Assembly (NCBI RefSeq): GCF_041146395.1
Contig: NC_090989.1
Location: forward strand, 244,890,843 to 244,954,842
Source of the DNA: Eulemur rufifrons
Lineage: Eukaryota; Chordata; Mammalia; Primates; Lemuridae
Length of the DNA: 64,000 nucleotides
Reading direction: 5' to 3'
Made by a program: the position numbers and the translations under genes. Of this stretch, positions 13,001 to 26,475 are shown piece by piece; within the stretch, counting starts at the first letter, position 1, and each line of letters opens with the position of its first letter. The notes beneath the pieces were generated by a model. It did not search any database, was not told the DNA's origin, and saw nothing but the letters and a program-made list of their open reading frames with translations.

Positions 13001-13764
13001 CTCTTCCTCCAGCACACAGTCCCCACCTCCCTGACAAAATCCCAGGTCCTTTCCCTTCATGCCTCAGTTGACTTTTACAAACCTATTGTCCCTAAAATTC
13101 ATTACAATTTAAGATCCGCCTGACCTTTACCTCAGGGTTTTGAAATAGCCTCAGGAGATCAGATGAATCAAAAAGCTTCCTATAGTATATCAATAGCCAT
13201 TCAAATGATGACCTTGATCTGACAGTCTTTTGTATTGTGCATAAACTAAAACATATATAACTGATGAGATTTAATCCATTCAAAAGAAACTCTACATATC
13301 ACTCGCATCTTTAGTAACATCTTTGGTCCTAAAGTCACTATTGTTCCCCACATTTAATATTAGCATGATCATTATATACCTTTACATCTGACACTACTGA
13401 CAGCCTAACCTATTAGGGCATTCAAACATGTGAAAGTATTTAGAGGAAAGCTTGCATTACCTTCTAGCATAGTCATTCAGAATTAACCTTTCTATCTATA
13501 TTGGTGACAAAGAAACAAGTCATTGTATAAGTGTTAACCCTTTCAGAAATGAGGACAGCTTAATCTAGATAAACAACATGTTTTTAGAAAGTCTGTGAAT
13601 TTCAATTTTAGAATAAGGGCTTATGTAACTCTGAAGTTTTATCACATGATAGCTTCCTGCTCTAAGAAAATTAATGTTTATAATTAACGAAGGAAACACA
13701 AACAGCACAGTATTAGGTTTATCAGACATTCTTATCAGAAAAGCCAAATTATTGTAGAAAACAC
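13001..13764. other. No recognised feature
   Basis: Single-copy-looking sequence. No gene or repeat recognised. Confidence 0.4.
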
Positions 13765-13960
13765 AATAAAAGTAAGTATGTCAATGATGATAATGGGCAC
13801 TGTTCTCAGCACTTTACCTGTATTAAATCATTTAATCCTCATTTTACATAAGAATAAACAAGGCAAAGCAGGATTAAGCGATTTGCCCAATCACACAACT
13901 TTCGAATAGCAAAGGGAGTGTTCAAAGCTAGAGGGTCCTACACATTTTAAGTCCTTTCAC
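13765..13960 (-). mobile_element. MIR SINE, antisense
   Basis: 'gggcactgttctcagcactttacctgtattaaatcatttaatcctc' then 'gatttgcccaatcacacaac' is the antisense MIR tail and core, in order and nearly complete. Confidence 0.85.
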
Positions 13961-14484
13961 ATTGCCACGCTAGCTTTCAGAAAAGTCTTAACAATTTTTA
14001 ATTCCAATAGCAAGGTACTAAATATCTCATTTTGCTCTCAATAACAATGGGGTTATTGTAGTGATACCTCATTTTAGTGTGCTTCACTTTACTGCACTTT
14101 GCAGATATTGTGGTTTTTTACAAATTAAAGGTTTGTAGCAACTCTACATCATGCAAGTCTATTGGCACTATTTTTCCAACAGCATGTGTTCACTTTGTGT
14201 ATCTGTCTCATTTTGGGTATTCTTGCAATATTTCAAATTTTTTCACTCTTATTATATCTGTTATGGTGATCTGTGATCAATAATCTTTGATGTTACTTTT
14301 GTAATTGCTTGTGGGTGCCATGAACTGCACCCATAAAAGATGGTAAACTTATTTGATAAATATTAATAGCTATCTTCTGACTATTCCACCAGCTGGCCAT
14401 TCTCCCATCTCTCTCCCCCTTCTTGGGCCTCCCTATTCCTTGAGACACAGTAATATTGGACTTAGGCCAATTAATAACCCTACA

Positions 14485-16801
14485 ATGTCCTCTAAGTGAT
14501 CAAGTGAAAGAAAGAGTTGCATGTATCTCATTTTAAATTAAAACCTAGAAATAGTAAGTTTATCCAGGAAGGCATGTTGGAAACCGAAACAGGCTGAAAG
14601 CTAGATCTCTTGTGCCAAATAGTTAACCAAGTTGGGAATGTAAAAAAAAAAAAAAGTTCTTGAAGGAAATTAAAAGTGCTACTCTAGTGATTGCACAAAT
14701 GATAAGAAGGAAAACAGAATTATTATTGATATGGAGACAGTTCTAATGGTCTGGATAGATTAAACCAGCCACAACATTCCTATAAGCCAAAGTTTAATCC
14801 AGGGAAGGCCCTAGCTCCCTTCAATGCTAAGAAGGCAGAGAGAAGTGAGGAAGCAGCAAAAGAAAAGTTTGAAGCTAGCAGAAGTTGGTTCATTAGGTTT
14901 AAGGAAAGAAGCTGTTTCCATAACATACTATTGCAAGGTGAAGCAGCAAGTGCTGATGTAGAATCAAGTTAGCCAGAAGATCTAGCTAAGATAATTGATA
15001 AAGATGGCTACCCCAAACAATACCTTTTATAATGTAGACAAAGCAAGCAGTCTTACATTGGAAGAAAAGGCCATGTAGGACTTTCATAGCTACAGAGAAG
15101 TCAATACCTGACTTCAAAGCTTTAAAGTACAGGCTGACTCTCTTGTTAGTGGTTAATGCAGCTGGTGACTTTAAGTTGAAGTCAACCCTCATTTACCATT
15201 TTGAAAATCCTAGGGCCCTTAAGAATTATGCTAAATCTATTCTACTCGTTCTCCATTAATGGAACAACAAAGCCTCGATAACAGCCATCTGTTTACGGCA
15301 TGGTTTACTAAATATTTTAAGCTTGAGACTTACTGCTCAGAAGAAAAAAATCCTTTCAAAATATTACTGCTCATTGATAATATTCCCAAGAGCTCTGATG
15401 AAGATGTACAAGGAAATTAATGTTGTTTTCATGCCTGATAACATAACATCCATTCTGCAGCCCATGGATCAAGGAGTAATTTTGAATTGTATTTTTTCAG
15501 AGTAATTTTGAGACTTATTATTTAAGAAATACATTTTGTAGGCTATAGCTGTGATAGTGATTCCTCTAATGGATCTAGGCAAAAAAATTGAAAACCTTCT
15601 GGAAAGGATCCACCACTCTAGGTGCCATTAAGAATATTTGTGATTCAATGGGAGGAGGTCAAAATATCAACATTAACAGGAGTTTGGAAGAAGTTGATTA
15701 CAACCCTCACAGTAACTTTGGGTTCAAAACTTCAGGGGAGGAAGTAACTGCAAATGTAGTAGAAATAGCAAGAGAACTAGAATTAGAAGTAGATCCTGAA
15801 TGTGTAAATGAATTTCTGCAAACTTATGATAAAACTTTAATGGATGAGGAGTTGTTTCGTATGGATGTGCAAAGAAAGTGGGGTTTTTGTTAGAAATAAT
15901 TTCAATTTTTTAAATTTCTTAATTGATATATAACAGGTATACATATTTATCAGGTATATGTGATATTTTGATACAAGTATACAATGTGTACTGATCAAAT
16001 CAGGGTAATTGGGATATCCATCACCTAAAACATATATAATTTCTTTGTGTTGGGAACATGGCAAATCTTTTCTTCCAGCTATTTTGAAATATACAACAAA
16101 TTATAGTTGCCCTACTGTGCTAGAATTTATTACATCTAACTGTATTTTTGTAGCCATTAACCAACCTCTCTTCTTCTCCCTACCCCTACCCTTCCTAGCC
16201 TCTCTTAATCACTATTCTACTCTCTACCTTCATGAGATCAATTTTTTTAGCTCCCACATGTGAATGAAAACTTGCTATATTTGTCTTTCTCTGCCTGGCT
16301 TATTGATACATCATAATTATACTTATTTATGGGGTATATGTGGTATTTTGATACATGCATACAATGTGTAATAACCAAATCAGGCTAATTAGGATACCCA
16401 TCACCTCAGACATTTATTGTTTTTTTGTGTGTGTGTGTTAGAAACATGTTTCTTGAGATGGAACCAACACTGTTGAAGTGACAACAAAGAATTTAGACTG
16501 TTATATAAACTTAGTTGATAAAGTTGAGGCAGGAGTTGAGAGGACTGACTCCAATTTTGAAAGATCTACTGTGGTTAAAATCCTATCAAACAACTTCAAG
16601 CGATACAGAGAAATCTTTTATGAAAGTAAGAGTCAATCGCTGTGGCAAACTTCATTATTGTCTTATTTTAAGAAGTTGCCACAGCCACCCCAACCTTCAG
16701 TAACCACCACCCTGATCAGTCAGCAGCTACTAACATTGAGGCAAGACCAGCAAAAAGATTGTGACTTGATGAAGGCTCAGATTATCATTAGCATATTTTA
16801 G
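14485..16801 (+). pseudogene. Tigger transposase pseudogene
   Basis: Remnant of a pogo-type DDE transposase with an N-terminal CENP-B-like DNA-binding part and a catalytic core. The expected ATG is at 14485, but the fifth codon is a stop (TGA at 14497), and further frameshifts follow. Recognisable core pieces are NVDKA near 15033 (first catalytic Asp), ILLLIDNIP near 15360-15390 (second Asp) and [10 protein letters not shown] near 15451-15480, typical of Tigger/jerky-like proteins. A C-terminal piece resumes at 16478-16801 after the L1 insertion. There is no sign of domestication, because every domain is interrupted. Confidence 0.9.
15897..16444 (-). mobile_element. L1 3'UTR fragment(s) inside Tigger, antisense
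   Basis: The text 'gatattttgatacaagtatacaatgtgt...gatatccatcacct...ttctttgtgttgggaac...ccattaaccaacctctctt' is the antisense 3'UTR-side sequence of primate L1. A second, shorter tandem copy of the same segment follows at about 16309-16440. The word TGTTAGAAA occurs at both edges (15888-15896 and 16436-16444) and may be a target duplication. The right copy could instead be part of the L1 text itself, so edges are approximate. Confidence 0.8.
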
Positions 16802-16987
16802 TAATAAAGCATTTTTAAATTAAGGTGTATGTACATTGGTTTTTTTAGACATAATGCTATTGCACACAATAGATTGCAGTATAATGTAAACATAATTTTT
16901 ATATGCATTGGTAAAACAAAAAATTCACATGACTCTATTGCAGTGGTCTGGAACCAAACCTACTATATCTCCAAGGCATACCATTGC

Positions 16988-17302
16988 TTAATTAGATATT
17001 TTGTCTATTTAATTAGCAAAAAGCAGTATTTAATTGTTTAAATATGCATTTATTCGATATTGAGTTTGAGTACTAAAAACAATTATCCATTTAATTTTTT
17101 CATTTTTAATTTGTTTCTCTCCGGGACCCATCTTTTTCCTATTGAAGTGATGTACATATTATTATATCTAATGTATGTAGCATATATCAATGTATTTATG
17201 TATATATGTAATGGTTTTTATTTATTTTCTTGACAAGTTTATCTTGTTCTGTTCCATTTCCTTCCATACAGGTAAACCATTGATAAGGTATATATTTTGA
17301 TT
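16988..17302. other. No recognised feature; AT-rich
   Basis: Low-complexity AT-rich sequence with TATATGTA-type repeats near 17180-17215. Nothing else seen. Confidence 0.4.
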
Positions 17303-17565
17303 TATTTTTTTTTAAACAGGGCCTCATTCTTTTGCCAGGCTTAGAGTGCAGAAGCATCATCATAGCTCACTGTAACCTCAAACTCCTGGGCTTAAGCAAT
17401 CTTTCTGCCTCAGCTTCCTGAGGAGCAGGGACTACAGGTGCAAGTCCAGCTAATTTTTGTACTATTTTATAGAGACAGAGTCTCACTATGTTGCTAAGGC
17501 TGGTCTCAAACTCCTGGCCTCAAGCAATCTGGCTGTCTTGGCCTCCCAAAGTGCTAGGACTGATT
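17303..17565 (-). mobile_element. Old AluJ-like element, antisense, 5'-truncated
   Basis: T-rich tail, then 'catcatagctcactgtaacctcaaactcctgggcttaag', a linker 'gctaatttttgtact', a second monomer 'gagacagagtctcactatgtt' and 'ggcctcccaaagtgctagga'. It stops before the Alu 5' end. It lacks the AT-rich lemur insertion and is much more diverged than the other Alus, so it is probably of the early shared Alu type. Confidence 0.85.
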
Positions 17566-19690
17566 TAACCTTAAAATACCTGTTAGTATCATTTTATTCA
17601 AAATATATTTGGCTGTCACAAACTATTTGTAATTTAAGTTAATCATTAGAATTACAATCAGGTTCACCACAAGAAAAAAGAAAAGAAATTCCACTGGTTA
17701 AAATTGAATTCAACTTATAAATTAATATGTGGAAAATTGACATGACATAATTCAATCTTAAAAGCAAACATGGCGGTTATTTTCATTTAGTCAAGTCTTC
17801 TTCATATTGGACCTTCATATTTCTTGTAAAAATTTATTCATAGGAATTAAATAATCTAACTGGCTATGATGGACATATATAACAACTATTTATATTTTAT
17901 TTTTTACTTTCCTAACAGCACTCTGCTAAACTCTATATTTTAAAAAATAGTATTTCTTTTGATTCTGTTGCATTGTTCTCACCATAAAATTATTTCCTCT
18001 GTTAATAATAATAGGTTTGTCTTTGCTGTCCACTAAGTATATATTATTTTTCCTTATTTATTATACTGAATCTTTCTTCCAGGTTGATGTTCAATTTTTA
18101 TCATATTCTTGATTTTATGAAAATTTGTCTAGAGTATCACTTTTACACATTATGTCACAGTTTGTTTTGAGACATATTATAAATTTGCTATCATTTTTCT
18201 TATTTATTTTTTGATATTATAGGTTTGCTAGCCGGAGAAGGGAATCTGAGGTCTTCCTGACTCCTTATATGCTCTGAGAAGGTATTTTTCTGTATGGTCT
18301 GCCATAGTCTAGGCTGCTTTTTTTTTTTTTTTTTTTTTAAGGCTTCTTCCCTTCCCAAATGAGTAATTCCAAAATGCTAATTCCTGAGACATTGCTGTGA
18401 GGAAACTTCTAGGCTCAATCTTCCCTATTGCCAATTTAGCAACTATATAAACATTTCGGTCCTTTATAGTATTGGGTTGCCTATAAAGGTATTCAGAGAG
18501 TGAATATATTAAAAAAAAAAAAGTAATAGACATGAATTGGGAAAGAGAGTGAGGGACAAGGGAAATAGTCCTTTTGGCCTTAGAGAGGTGCTTCCTTTTA
18601 GTAAAGGAAATAGCTTCTGATGTAAGGATCCAACGTTGTGACTGAATTGCAATTTCCTACCTTCCTTCCCTATTTTCCTCAATAGTTCATTGTTACTTTG
18701 AAGAGTAGAAATTCCTACTCAGGTTTGGAAAACTATTGACCACTGAAACATTGCTTTTTCCTTGTGTTTTCCTGAGCAATTCAGTGGGAAATACTGGAGT
18801 GCAGAGCACTCACTACCAGCTTTCTGTTGAAACCAAAAAAATCAGCAAGAACACAATGCTTTGACTAGTTACAAGTATGTGTTTCTTGACATTGGAGGAT
18901 TCTCTCTTGAAGATGAATTAATGTCATTTTTTTTTGCACATTTCTTTCATCCTCTAGTCCACAATCCCATGTGTTTTCAGTTTCATACCGAATAGGTACA
19001 ATTCTTCCTTAACAGGGCTTCTCCAAGATTATCATCAGTGCTATTGTAGTTTAAGTCTGTGAGATTGGACTTTCTTACCGTCATTTTTCAGAGTGCTGCT
19101 GACTGTGCTGTCTAAGAAATGGTAACTCACAAATTACTTCTATGTCTGAAGATGGAAAAAAATGTTAAGTCAATTTCTTGAATTAATTAAGAGATAACAT
19201 TGATATAAGAATAGGCTAGTGCCACAAATAATTATCACTTGAAATTACATAGTCACAAAGGCCAATTAAGGAACCAAATATAGCTAATGAGAAAATTTAA
19301 TTGATAATGCTTCAAGCCGCTAGCCTGGTCCTGCATTTTTTCTATAGTTAAATAACAACAATAACAGCAGCAGCAGCAACAACAACAACAAAACAAAGTT
19401 GGTTGATTTTACATTAGCAGGCTCCTCTGGATCTCAGTTGATATTTATGTTGCTTTTAGCTACATGAATTCTCTTCTTTTCCCACCACATCTGCATGTAT
19501 TTAGTTTGTTAATTATTTTCCCAACTGAGTATAGTTTCTTCCACTTTTTAAGAATTCTAAATTTCAAAATAGAAGAAAAATTTCTATACTTTAAACCCCC
19601 TAGTTAAAAAAAAATAAATTCAAATTTACCATGAAGTTTTTGTCTCTGACATTTTCTTTTTGGTAGTATAATAGACTATATACTCTATAT
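17566..19690. other. No recognised gene; AT-rich
   Basis: It contains a T20 run at about 18319-18339, an A12 run near 18511 and a short CAA/CAG repeat at about 19364-19392. The 17900-18230 stretch is T-rich and might be a decayed LINE, but I cannot place it. Confidence 0.4.
19364..19392. repeat. Short (CAG/CAA)n microsatellite
   Basis: Tandem CAG x4 followed by CAA x4 within an AACAATAAC context. Too short to be remarkable. Confidence 0.8.
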
Positions 19691-20491
19691 ACTCTGATGG
19701 ATCTTCCTGCAGAAAACATCTAAAAATTCTGATTAAAATATAAAAGTTACCTTTTGAAAATTAATTACAAAGCAGGTAACATAGTAAGGAAACTTTATAG
19801 CTGAAAACAAAATGAGACCAGGAACCAAAAGAGATAAGAGCATTACGGAAGCTAGTTTTCATATTCAGGGCAGTTTCCAATGCCCTGCAACTTTGAGTTT
19901 AGTTTTCAAAGCTCCATGGAACATGGATGAGAGAAAACCTAGAGTTAATCCAATATGGGGTAGATAATAGGAAACATAAGCATAAAATATCACTGAGGGA
20001 GCTAGAAATAATTTTACTATTTCCACATCTGGAGACAGAAAATGGAGAATAAACAAGAAAAACAAGGAGTAGAAGGAACAAGAGGAATAGGAGGAGCAGG
20101 AGGAGGAGGAGGAGGAGGAGAGGAAATGCACACCTCAAAGAATCTATGTTCAGAATTCACACTCATAATCTAGTCCTTTTAAGGGTTTGCAGCCTGCATT
20201 TACATTTGTTACTTACACTGAAATAATTTCAAATAAAAATTTTATTTTAAAGAAGTACTGGACCGATAGTGTGCCTTGGCATGTGACAGAAGAAAACACA
20301 AATCCCCTTTGGGGGAATTCACACTCAACTCTTACCCGGAAAAATCAGTTCATAGGGCCCAAATTGCAAATGCAGAAGGAAACAAGGCACCATGAGTGCC
20401 AACAGGCAAAACAACTGAAAACCGTATCAGGTCAACAAAGACTTCAGGTATTGGAGATATCAGACTCAGGATATTTAAAAATAATATTTCA
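19691..20491 (+). mobile_element. Possible HAL1/L1-like sequence upstream of the RPL12 copy
   Basis: A-rich plus strand similar in base use to the HAL1-like segment at 21140-22590. If that segment is one element, the RPL12 copy split it here. I cannot point to firm landmarks, so this is a tentative extension. Confidence 0.3.
20052..20125. repeat. (GGA)n-rich microsatellite
   Basis: AAGGAGTAGAAGGAAC-type purine repeat grading into GGAGGAGGA units at about 20090-20120. It gives leucine/serine-rich open frames on the minus strand that are not genes. Confidence 0.85.
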
Positions 20492-21121
<630 letters not shown>

Positions 21122-21139
21122 CAAAAAATAATAATTTCA

Positions 21140-22590
21140 TTGTATAAAAAATTAGAAATGGAAAGCAAGAGTAGGATAATGGAGAAAGAGGCCATAAAAA
21201 TGTTCATCCAGATTTGAAAGATATTATATACTTCAGGATATGATAAATGTTATAAACAAAATTATAAACACACCATAACATTGAACATATCATAAAGAAT
21301 CTATACAAGATTAGCAATAACCTAGAAGATAGATCTGAAAAATATCAAGAATATAGCATAAAAGGAAAAAATATATAAAATATGAAAGACATGCTACCTA
21401 AAATAATAAGAGGTGTCAGGTAACTTTTAAAAATCATAACATAACATAATATCTTTAAAATTCAGATGGAAAAATAACTGTGAAACCAGAATGCCACACA
21501 GAGCAAAAATACCCATCAAAATTATTTTTCAAACAAAAATTGAGAGTTTTTCCTCATGGGAGGGATTTCTAAAGAATTTAATTTTATTAGAAGGAAATGA
21601 AACATAAACTGGAGTTCTAAGATGCAAAATTGAGTAAGATTGTGAAATTTTACATAAATCTAAACAAATACTATTGATAATAAAATTCTGACTGTTTTTT
21701 TAAAAAATAATTAAATCATCAAGAAAAATAGCAATCAATTGGGTGAAAGTGTTTTCATTTAAAGTGTCTTAAATATTTTTATTAATATGTTATTTTTAGG
21801 GAGGGAAAATATATTCATTAAGCTTCGATTTACATTAAGGAACTGTGCTACAATTTCTAAGGTAATAAAGAAGAAAACAAATAATGTATACACCTTTCTG
21901 ACATGTAAGGACAGATACCAATATGAGAAATAATACAACAAAAGCTAAAAAAAGAAAGGAAAAGTAAAAAAATTGTGCAATTAAATTCAAATTCATCAGT
22001 TATTGCAATGTCTAAATAAAGTAAATTCTTTAATTACAAAAGAAAGTAGGCAGACAAGACTTTAAAAATCCAGGTACATGCTCTTTATAAAAACCATCTA
22101 CAAAATATAAAATGCTTTAATTTACCAGGAAGATAAAGCAATTTGAAATTTTTATGTACCTTATATAGTACTTATATAGTATAGACTCAAAATATAAAGG
22201 GAAAAGTAGCAAAATTACAAAGAAAAAATCAGATCATTATAACAAAGAATTTTAACAACTGCCTAATAGTTGGAAGATCAGGCAGACCAAAAAAATCAGT
22301 AACTACATTATTTGAAAAACACAATGAACAATCTTATTACAATAAATATCTATATAACCTTGCACATAGAGACTAAACTTTCACTTGAAGAACATACAAA
22401 ACAATTATGAAAATTGCTCACATGCTGGGCCATAGAAGAGTTCTCAACAAATTTCAAGAGACTGGTATAATTACAGACCACATTCTCTGACTGAAATAAT
22501 CTATGGACCAAGGAAGAAAACATAGTGGAAATTTGAAAAATATATAAAATAAATGAGGCATCGAAACTTGTGATATACTGATAAACAAGT
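21140..22590 (+). mobile_element. HAL1/old L1 fragment, sense
   Basis: A-rich plus strand. The clearest landmark is 22415-22560: 'cacatgctgggccatagaag..gttctcaacaaatttcaagag' followed by 'cattctctgactgaa' and 'ggaccaaggaagaaa', the conserved layout of the endonuclease-to-RT region of old L1s. The upstream part is less certain. All frames are closed. Confidence 0.6.
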
Positions 22591-23384
22591 AGCTAGAGTG
22601 AACCTACCCTATTTCCAAGATTTTAAATGATCTGAAAACTCCATAATTCAAAATTGAAGAAACTGGGACTATATAAACATTTTAAGATAGGATGCATGAT
22701 ATTTCGCATGTTGGTATGTTCCCATATTTGGTATGAGGATCAGCTGTCAGGTATATTCCATGTAGCTACAGATGACAAAAATAAAGTGAGTAGTTAGAAG
22801 TTGCAGCCCAGAGGAATTCAACTTTAAGCAAGAGAAAATTCTTTTACTCCAATTTAGAATCACTTCATTTATTAATGCTAAATAGTATTAATGTCTTCAG
22901 TAAATTCCTTAAATAAAGAAACTCTTTATTCTTGTCCCTGAAGGATTCTATGTTTCTATCCCATTTATAGAATAGGGAGTTGTGTTTATGCTCTTGATGA
23001 CCAATGCCTCCCAAAAAACAAAACATTAAATTATGGGTTTTTTTTTTTTCCAATCCTGAAACATGGGAATGAAAAATTGCTGTGTAACGCTGAAAGAAAA
23101 GTACTTGTAATGCAGAAATTATCTGCAAAAATAATCTCTTGAAATGCCTTGCACTAAGTATAATGATGTTTTGGTTATTATTAATGTTTCTCTGTTATTA
23201 ACTCCATGTCAAACTAGGACACTAAGTTTCTATTGTGTGAGTTTGGCTTCAGTTTACAAGTTCTATCCAGCCCTCTATGGTAGTCATTATTTTCTGAAAT
23301 TAAAATAATGGCAAAACATTGTAAGAGATCATCACACTATATAATAATCCCACTAGATTATTATTTTGCAAGGGTACATAAATA
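22591..23384. other. No recognised feature
   Basis: AT-rich sequence with a T12 run near 23036-23050. Nothing recognised. Confidence 0.4.
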
Positions 23385-23660
23385 AGGTAGATACTGCTCT
23401 AAAAAAATCACAAATTTCAGTGGTTTAATATACTAAAAGTTTATTTCTCACTCTCATTGAAACACTATCTAAAGTGGGGAGAGAAGTATGGGGAGAGTGC
23501 CCCAGGCAGTCATCTTGAATGCATGCCTTTTTATTTAGATGCTCAGTATGATCTTGATTATACACTGACAGAGAAAGAAAAACAGAGGAGGATTGTATGG
23601 GAGGATTTTATGGACATACTGGATACAGATTCAAAAACAGGTTCATGTACTGACTCTACC
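23385..23660. repeat. Possible old interspersed repeat
   Basis: 'cagtggtttaatatactaaaagtttatttctcactc' then '..ggaggattttatggacatactgg' resembles a common mammalian repeat with a 'TTTATTTCTC' start and a 'GGAGGTTTTATGGG' segment. I cannot name the family. A 71-codon open frame across it shows no protein family signal. Confidence 0.3.
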
Positions 23661-24429
23661 ACTCCCTCTTAACACTTTCTCTGTAAATCACTTTCTGAAA
23701 GATATGCAAAATCAGTTTATTAATGTTTACTTATAGTCAAATATACTACCACAAGTATACATATGCCAGTATTACAAAAGCTTGTGTTACACTATGACAT
23801 ATTCACAAGAGCAAACTCCTATAAATAATATACTGTTAATTAATCTATTTGCATACATGGACGACTCAGACTAGTAAATGAAACAATACAATTATTATTT
23901 AAATAGTGAGGAAAGCAAAAAGATCTCAAAGAAAAGTAACAAATGTTATCAACAGGATCGAGTGATTTTAAAGTTATATAATTCTTATTTTTAGAAGAGT
24001 TTTACTAAAGTGTTAATTAATATTTCTTACTCTGTCCTTCCCAAGTGAACTCCTGTTGAATGCCCAACTCAGATGGCATGTTTGTCATGAAGGTATTCAA
24101 CCCAACTTCCTTTAAATTTATTACTTTCTTCAATTTTGTCATTATTCACATTTCTGATTAATAATACATGAGTCTCCCATACTAAGTTGGAGTTTTCCGG
24201 AAGATGGAAAAATATTTGCAAGCTTTGACCATGAAGTAAAACTATTGCTTGGGGCACCAGAGACATAGAGAGGTTATTTTCTATACTATAAAACCAAGCA
24301 ATTCCATTGAGAATCCCCCTAATAAGGCATTCCTTATTGTGATTCCAGGATTTAAGCCCACCATTAAGGAGAAATTCCCCCACAGTGCTCTACCATTGAG
24401 CATATTAATGATTATGGTCAGTCTCTGTT
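23661..24429. other. No recognised feature
   Basis: AT-rich sequence. No gene or known repeat recognised. Confidence 0.4.
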
Positions 24430-24620
24430 TGGGTCTCCTGGGTGACATCTTTTTGTTAGTTCTCTATCACATCCTGATTCCAAGGGGCACAAGTCTGAAT
24501 CTTTTGCTCCCTTCAATCTTCTCCATCTCACTAATTGATACCACCATCCCCCAAATTGATCAAGTCTAAAAATTGTAGCTTTTATTCCTTTACCCTCTGT
24601 ATGAATGAATCAGCTAGTCT
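24430..24620 (+). mobile_element. L2 internal fragment, sense
   Basis: 'aatcttctccatctcactaattgataccaccatcccccaaattg' follows the L2 ORF2 segment downstream of the RT active site. Short and frame-broken. Confidence 0.6.
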
Positions 24621-25742
24621 TTTTAATGCTATGTTTAAAAAACATATATTTTGATTTCTCCCTATTTTGGACTATGATCTGAGTGAGAAATAAACTTTTA
24701 TTATGATAAGCCCCTAAAATTTGTGATTATTTTTAGAGCAGTTGACCTACTTTGATTTGTATACCCTCACAAAATAATAATCTAGTGAGATTATAAAACT
24801 GTGTGATAATGTCTTCCCATACTTTGCCATTCTTTTAGTTTCTGAATATAATTACTCCACGATAGAGTGTTATATTAAAACTTGTAAACTGAAGCCAAAA
24901 TCACATAACAGAAATTAAATGTCATTTTATAAAACGAGGCCAAAATTTACATGGAAAAGGAAGCCATAGAAATGTAGGATCATAGGTTACCAGAGACTTT
25001 TTTTTTAAACTTGTTAAACAGTTCTTTTCAAGCTGTTTCTCTTTTTATGAAATTGTACTAAGAATCTGTTTTATGTCTAAATCTGCTTTATGCAGCTTTA
25101 TGCTGCAATATGTCACTTTTCTCTCTGTCTTTTCCAACTCATTCAGCTATTTAAAAGCTGAAGTATACCTGATTTGCCATTTCTAGGGACTAATTAGTGC
25201 TTCCATTAATTGCATGAGATGCAATATCAGGATAATGGCAGTCATCTTGTTTTGGGTCATGAGGCTGCTGGTACTCTGGGCTCTATAACAAGTCTTTTCA
25301 TTACCATGTAATATCCTTTAAGTGGGTTTTTAAATTTTATTTTCAGGTATTAATTGGTGTCCCCTTGAGTCTAAGAATTAGAAATGTTAAGAGTGACAGC
25401 AGTTACCTTGTTGATTGTTCACTTCACACATCCTTTCACTTTTACTACTTGAATATTCTCATTATCTGGTTATTTCACCTGTTGTTAAGTTGGCACAATA
25501 GGAAACACCTGTCCCTTAACTATTTTTGTAGGTTGATCTTAGAAGAGGAAATGTGTATGGGAGAGCTAATATTTTTAAGGTTTAAGGAGAAAGTGGAATC
25601 CCCAGGGCATAATGGTCAGTTATAAATTTTCAGTAATTCCAGGAAAGTTACCATATTGGAGTCATACTCACAAGCTTTGGAATTTCAGATTTTGGTCATG
25701 CTGTTAGGTCTATCTCGATGTTCTCTGGTCCTCAGTTCCCAG
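24621..25742. other. No recognised feature
   Basis: AT-rich single-copy-looking sequence. Nothing recognised. Confidence 0.4.
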
Positions 25743-26100
25743 TGTCAAGAGTGAGTGCTGGTCCCGACTTTAGCCAGTGGCACACAAATACAAAGCAATC
25801 CCATACAAACAGTTTATTACAGATAAGAAAGAAATTATACAAAGCGAAAATATGTTCCAGAGAAAGGAAAGGGTCAGTCTCTACCAGTGGGGAATGACAT
25901 TGAAGACTTCCAGGTGCTTTTCTTTCATTGGCCTGGTCTGGGAGAGGGCTTACAGGAGCTGTGGGATATTACCGAAGGATGGTCAGGTGTTCTGTGTTTT
26001 CCTGTAGTCCTTTCCTCTGATTGGTCCCTGGCTCCTCCACCCCTAGGAAACACCGTCCTGGCCTATACCCACCACCTGCAGATTTGATCCCTACCTAACA
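25743..26100 (-). mobile_element. LTR of an endogenous retrovirus, antisense
   Basis: On the minus strand it starts TGTTAGGTAGGGATC near 26100 and ends ..CTCTTGACA near 25743. The antisense poly(A)-region word 'acagtttattacag' lies at about 25809-25822, close to the LTR end as expected. A 'cctctgattggtcc' word near 26014-26027 contains a CCAAT-box-like GATTGG in antisense. Subfamily unknown. Confidence 0.6.
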
Positions 26101-26475
26101 ATGTTTGAGTTTTATCTCATTTTCTAAAATATTTTAAGATAAATTTGTCTTATACTGTAAACATATTTATGTTGTCAATCCAAGAAAACCCACAATATTT
26201 ATTTTTATATACATTTCTGTGGTATCATATGTGTAATTTTTTGGTCACAGGGGAAAGTTTTTGACATGAATTTAAATATCCAGTGACATTTAGCAAAAAT
26301 TCTCAGATAAAACAAAATTTTGCAATGGCACCAAAGAAAGTTTTAGATTTTGCTTCCAGGTAATACAAATCCAAAAGAACAAAAGAGTTTCTTTCTTTTC
26401 TTTATTTTATTTTATTTATGTTAACATTTATGTGTAAAGAAAAGGAATAAGAATAGCCAAGAAAATTTTGGGAAA
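26101..26475. other. No recognised feature
   Basis: AT-rich sequence with a TTTTA-rich patch near 26396-26420. Nothing recognised. Confidence 0.4.

Larger units (their letters stand above)
14059..16987 (+). mobile_element. Tigger (pogo/Tc1-mariner superfamily) DNA transposon, near full length, dead
   Basis: The element runs from the left end ('gtgatacctcattttagtg') to the right end ('ctccaaggcataccattg'). Its inverted ends and body match my recollection of Tigger1, whose usual length is about 2.4 kb. The 2.9 kb here is explained by an L1-derived insertion at about 15897-16444. A TA precedes the left end, as expected of pogo-type targets. It carries a broken transposase gene (see that entry) and cannot move by itself. 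Confidence 0.93.

Noticed and set aside
16829..17041. Frame at the 3' end of Tigger
   Set aside because: Lies in the Tigger 3' noncoding part and flanking DNA.
19865..20138. Leu/Ser-rich minus-strand frames
   Set aside because: Their biased composition comes from the GGA microsatellite.
23457..23672. 71-codon frame with an acidic, plausible-looking composition
   Set aside because: No recognised domain and it overlaps a probable old repeat. Length is within chance expectation.
24069..24569. Overlapping ~105-codon frames on both strands
   Set aside because: No family signal; partly L2-derived.
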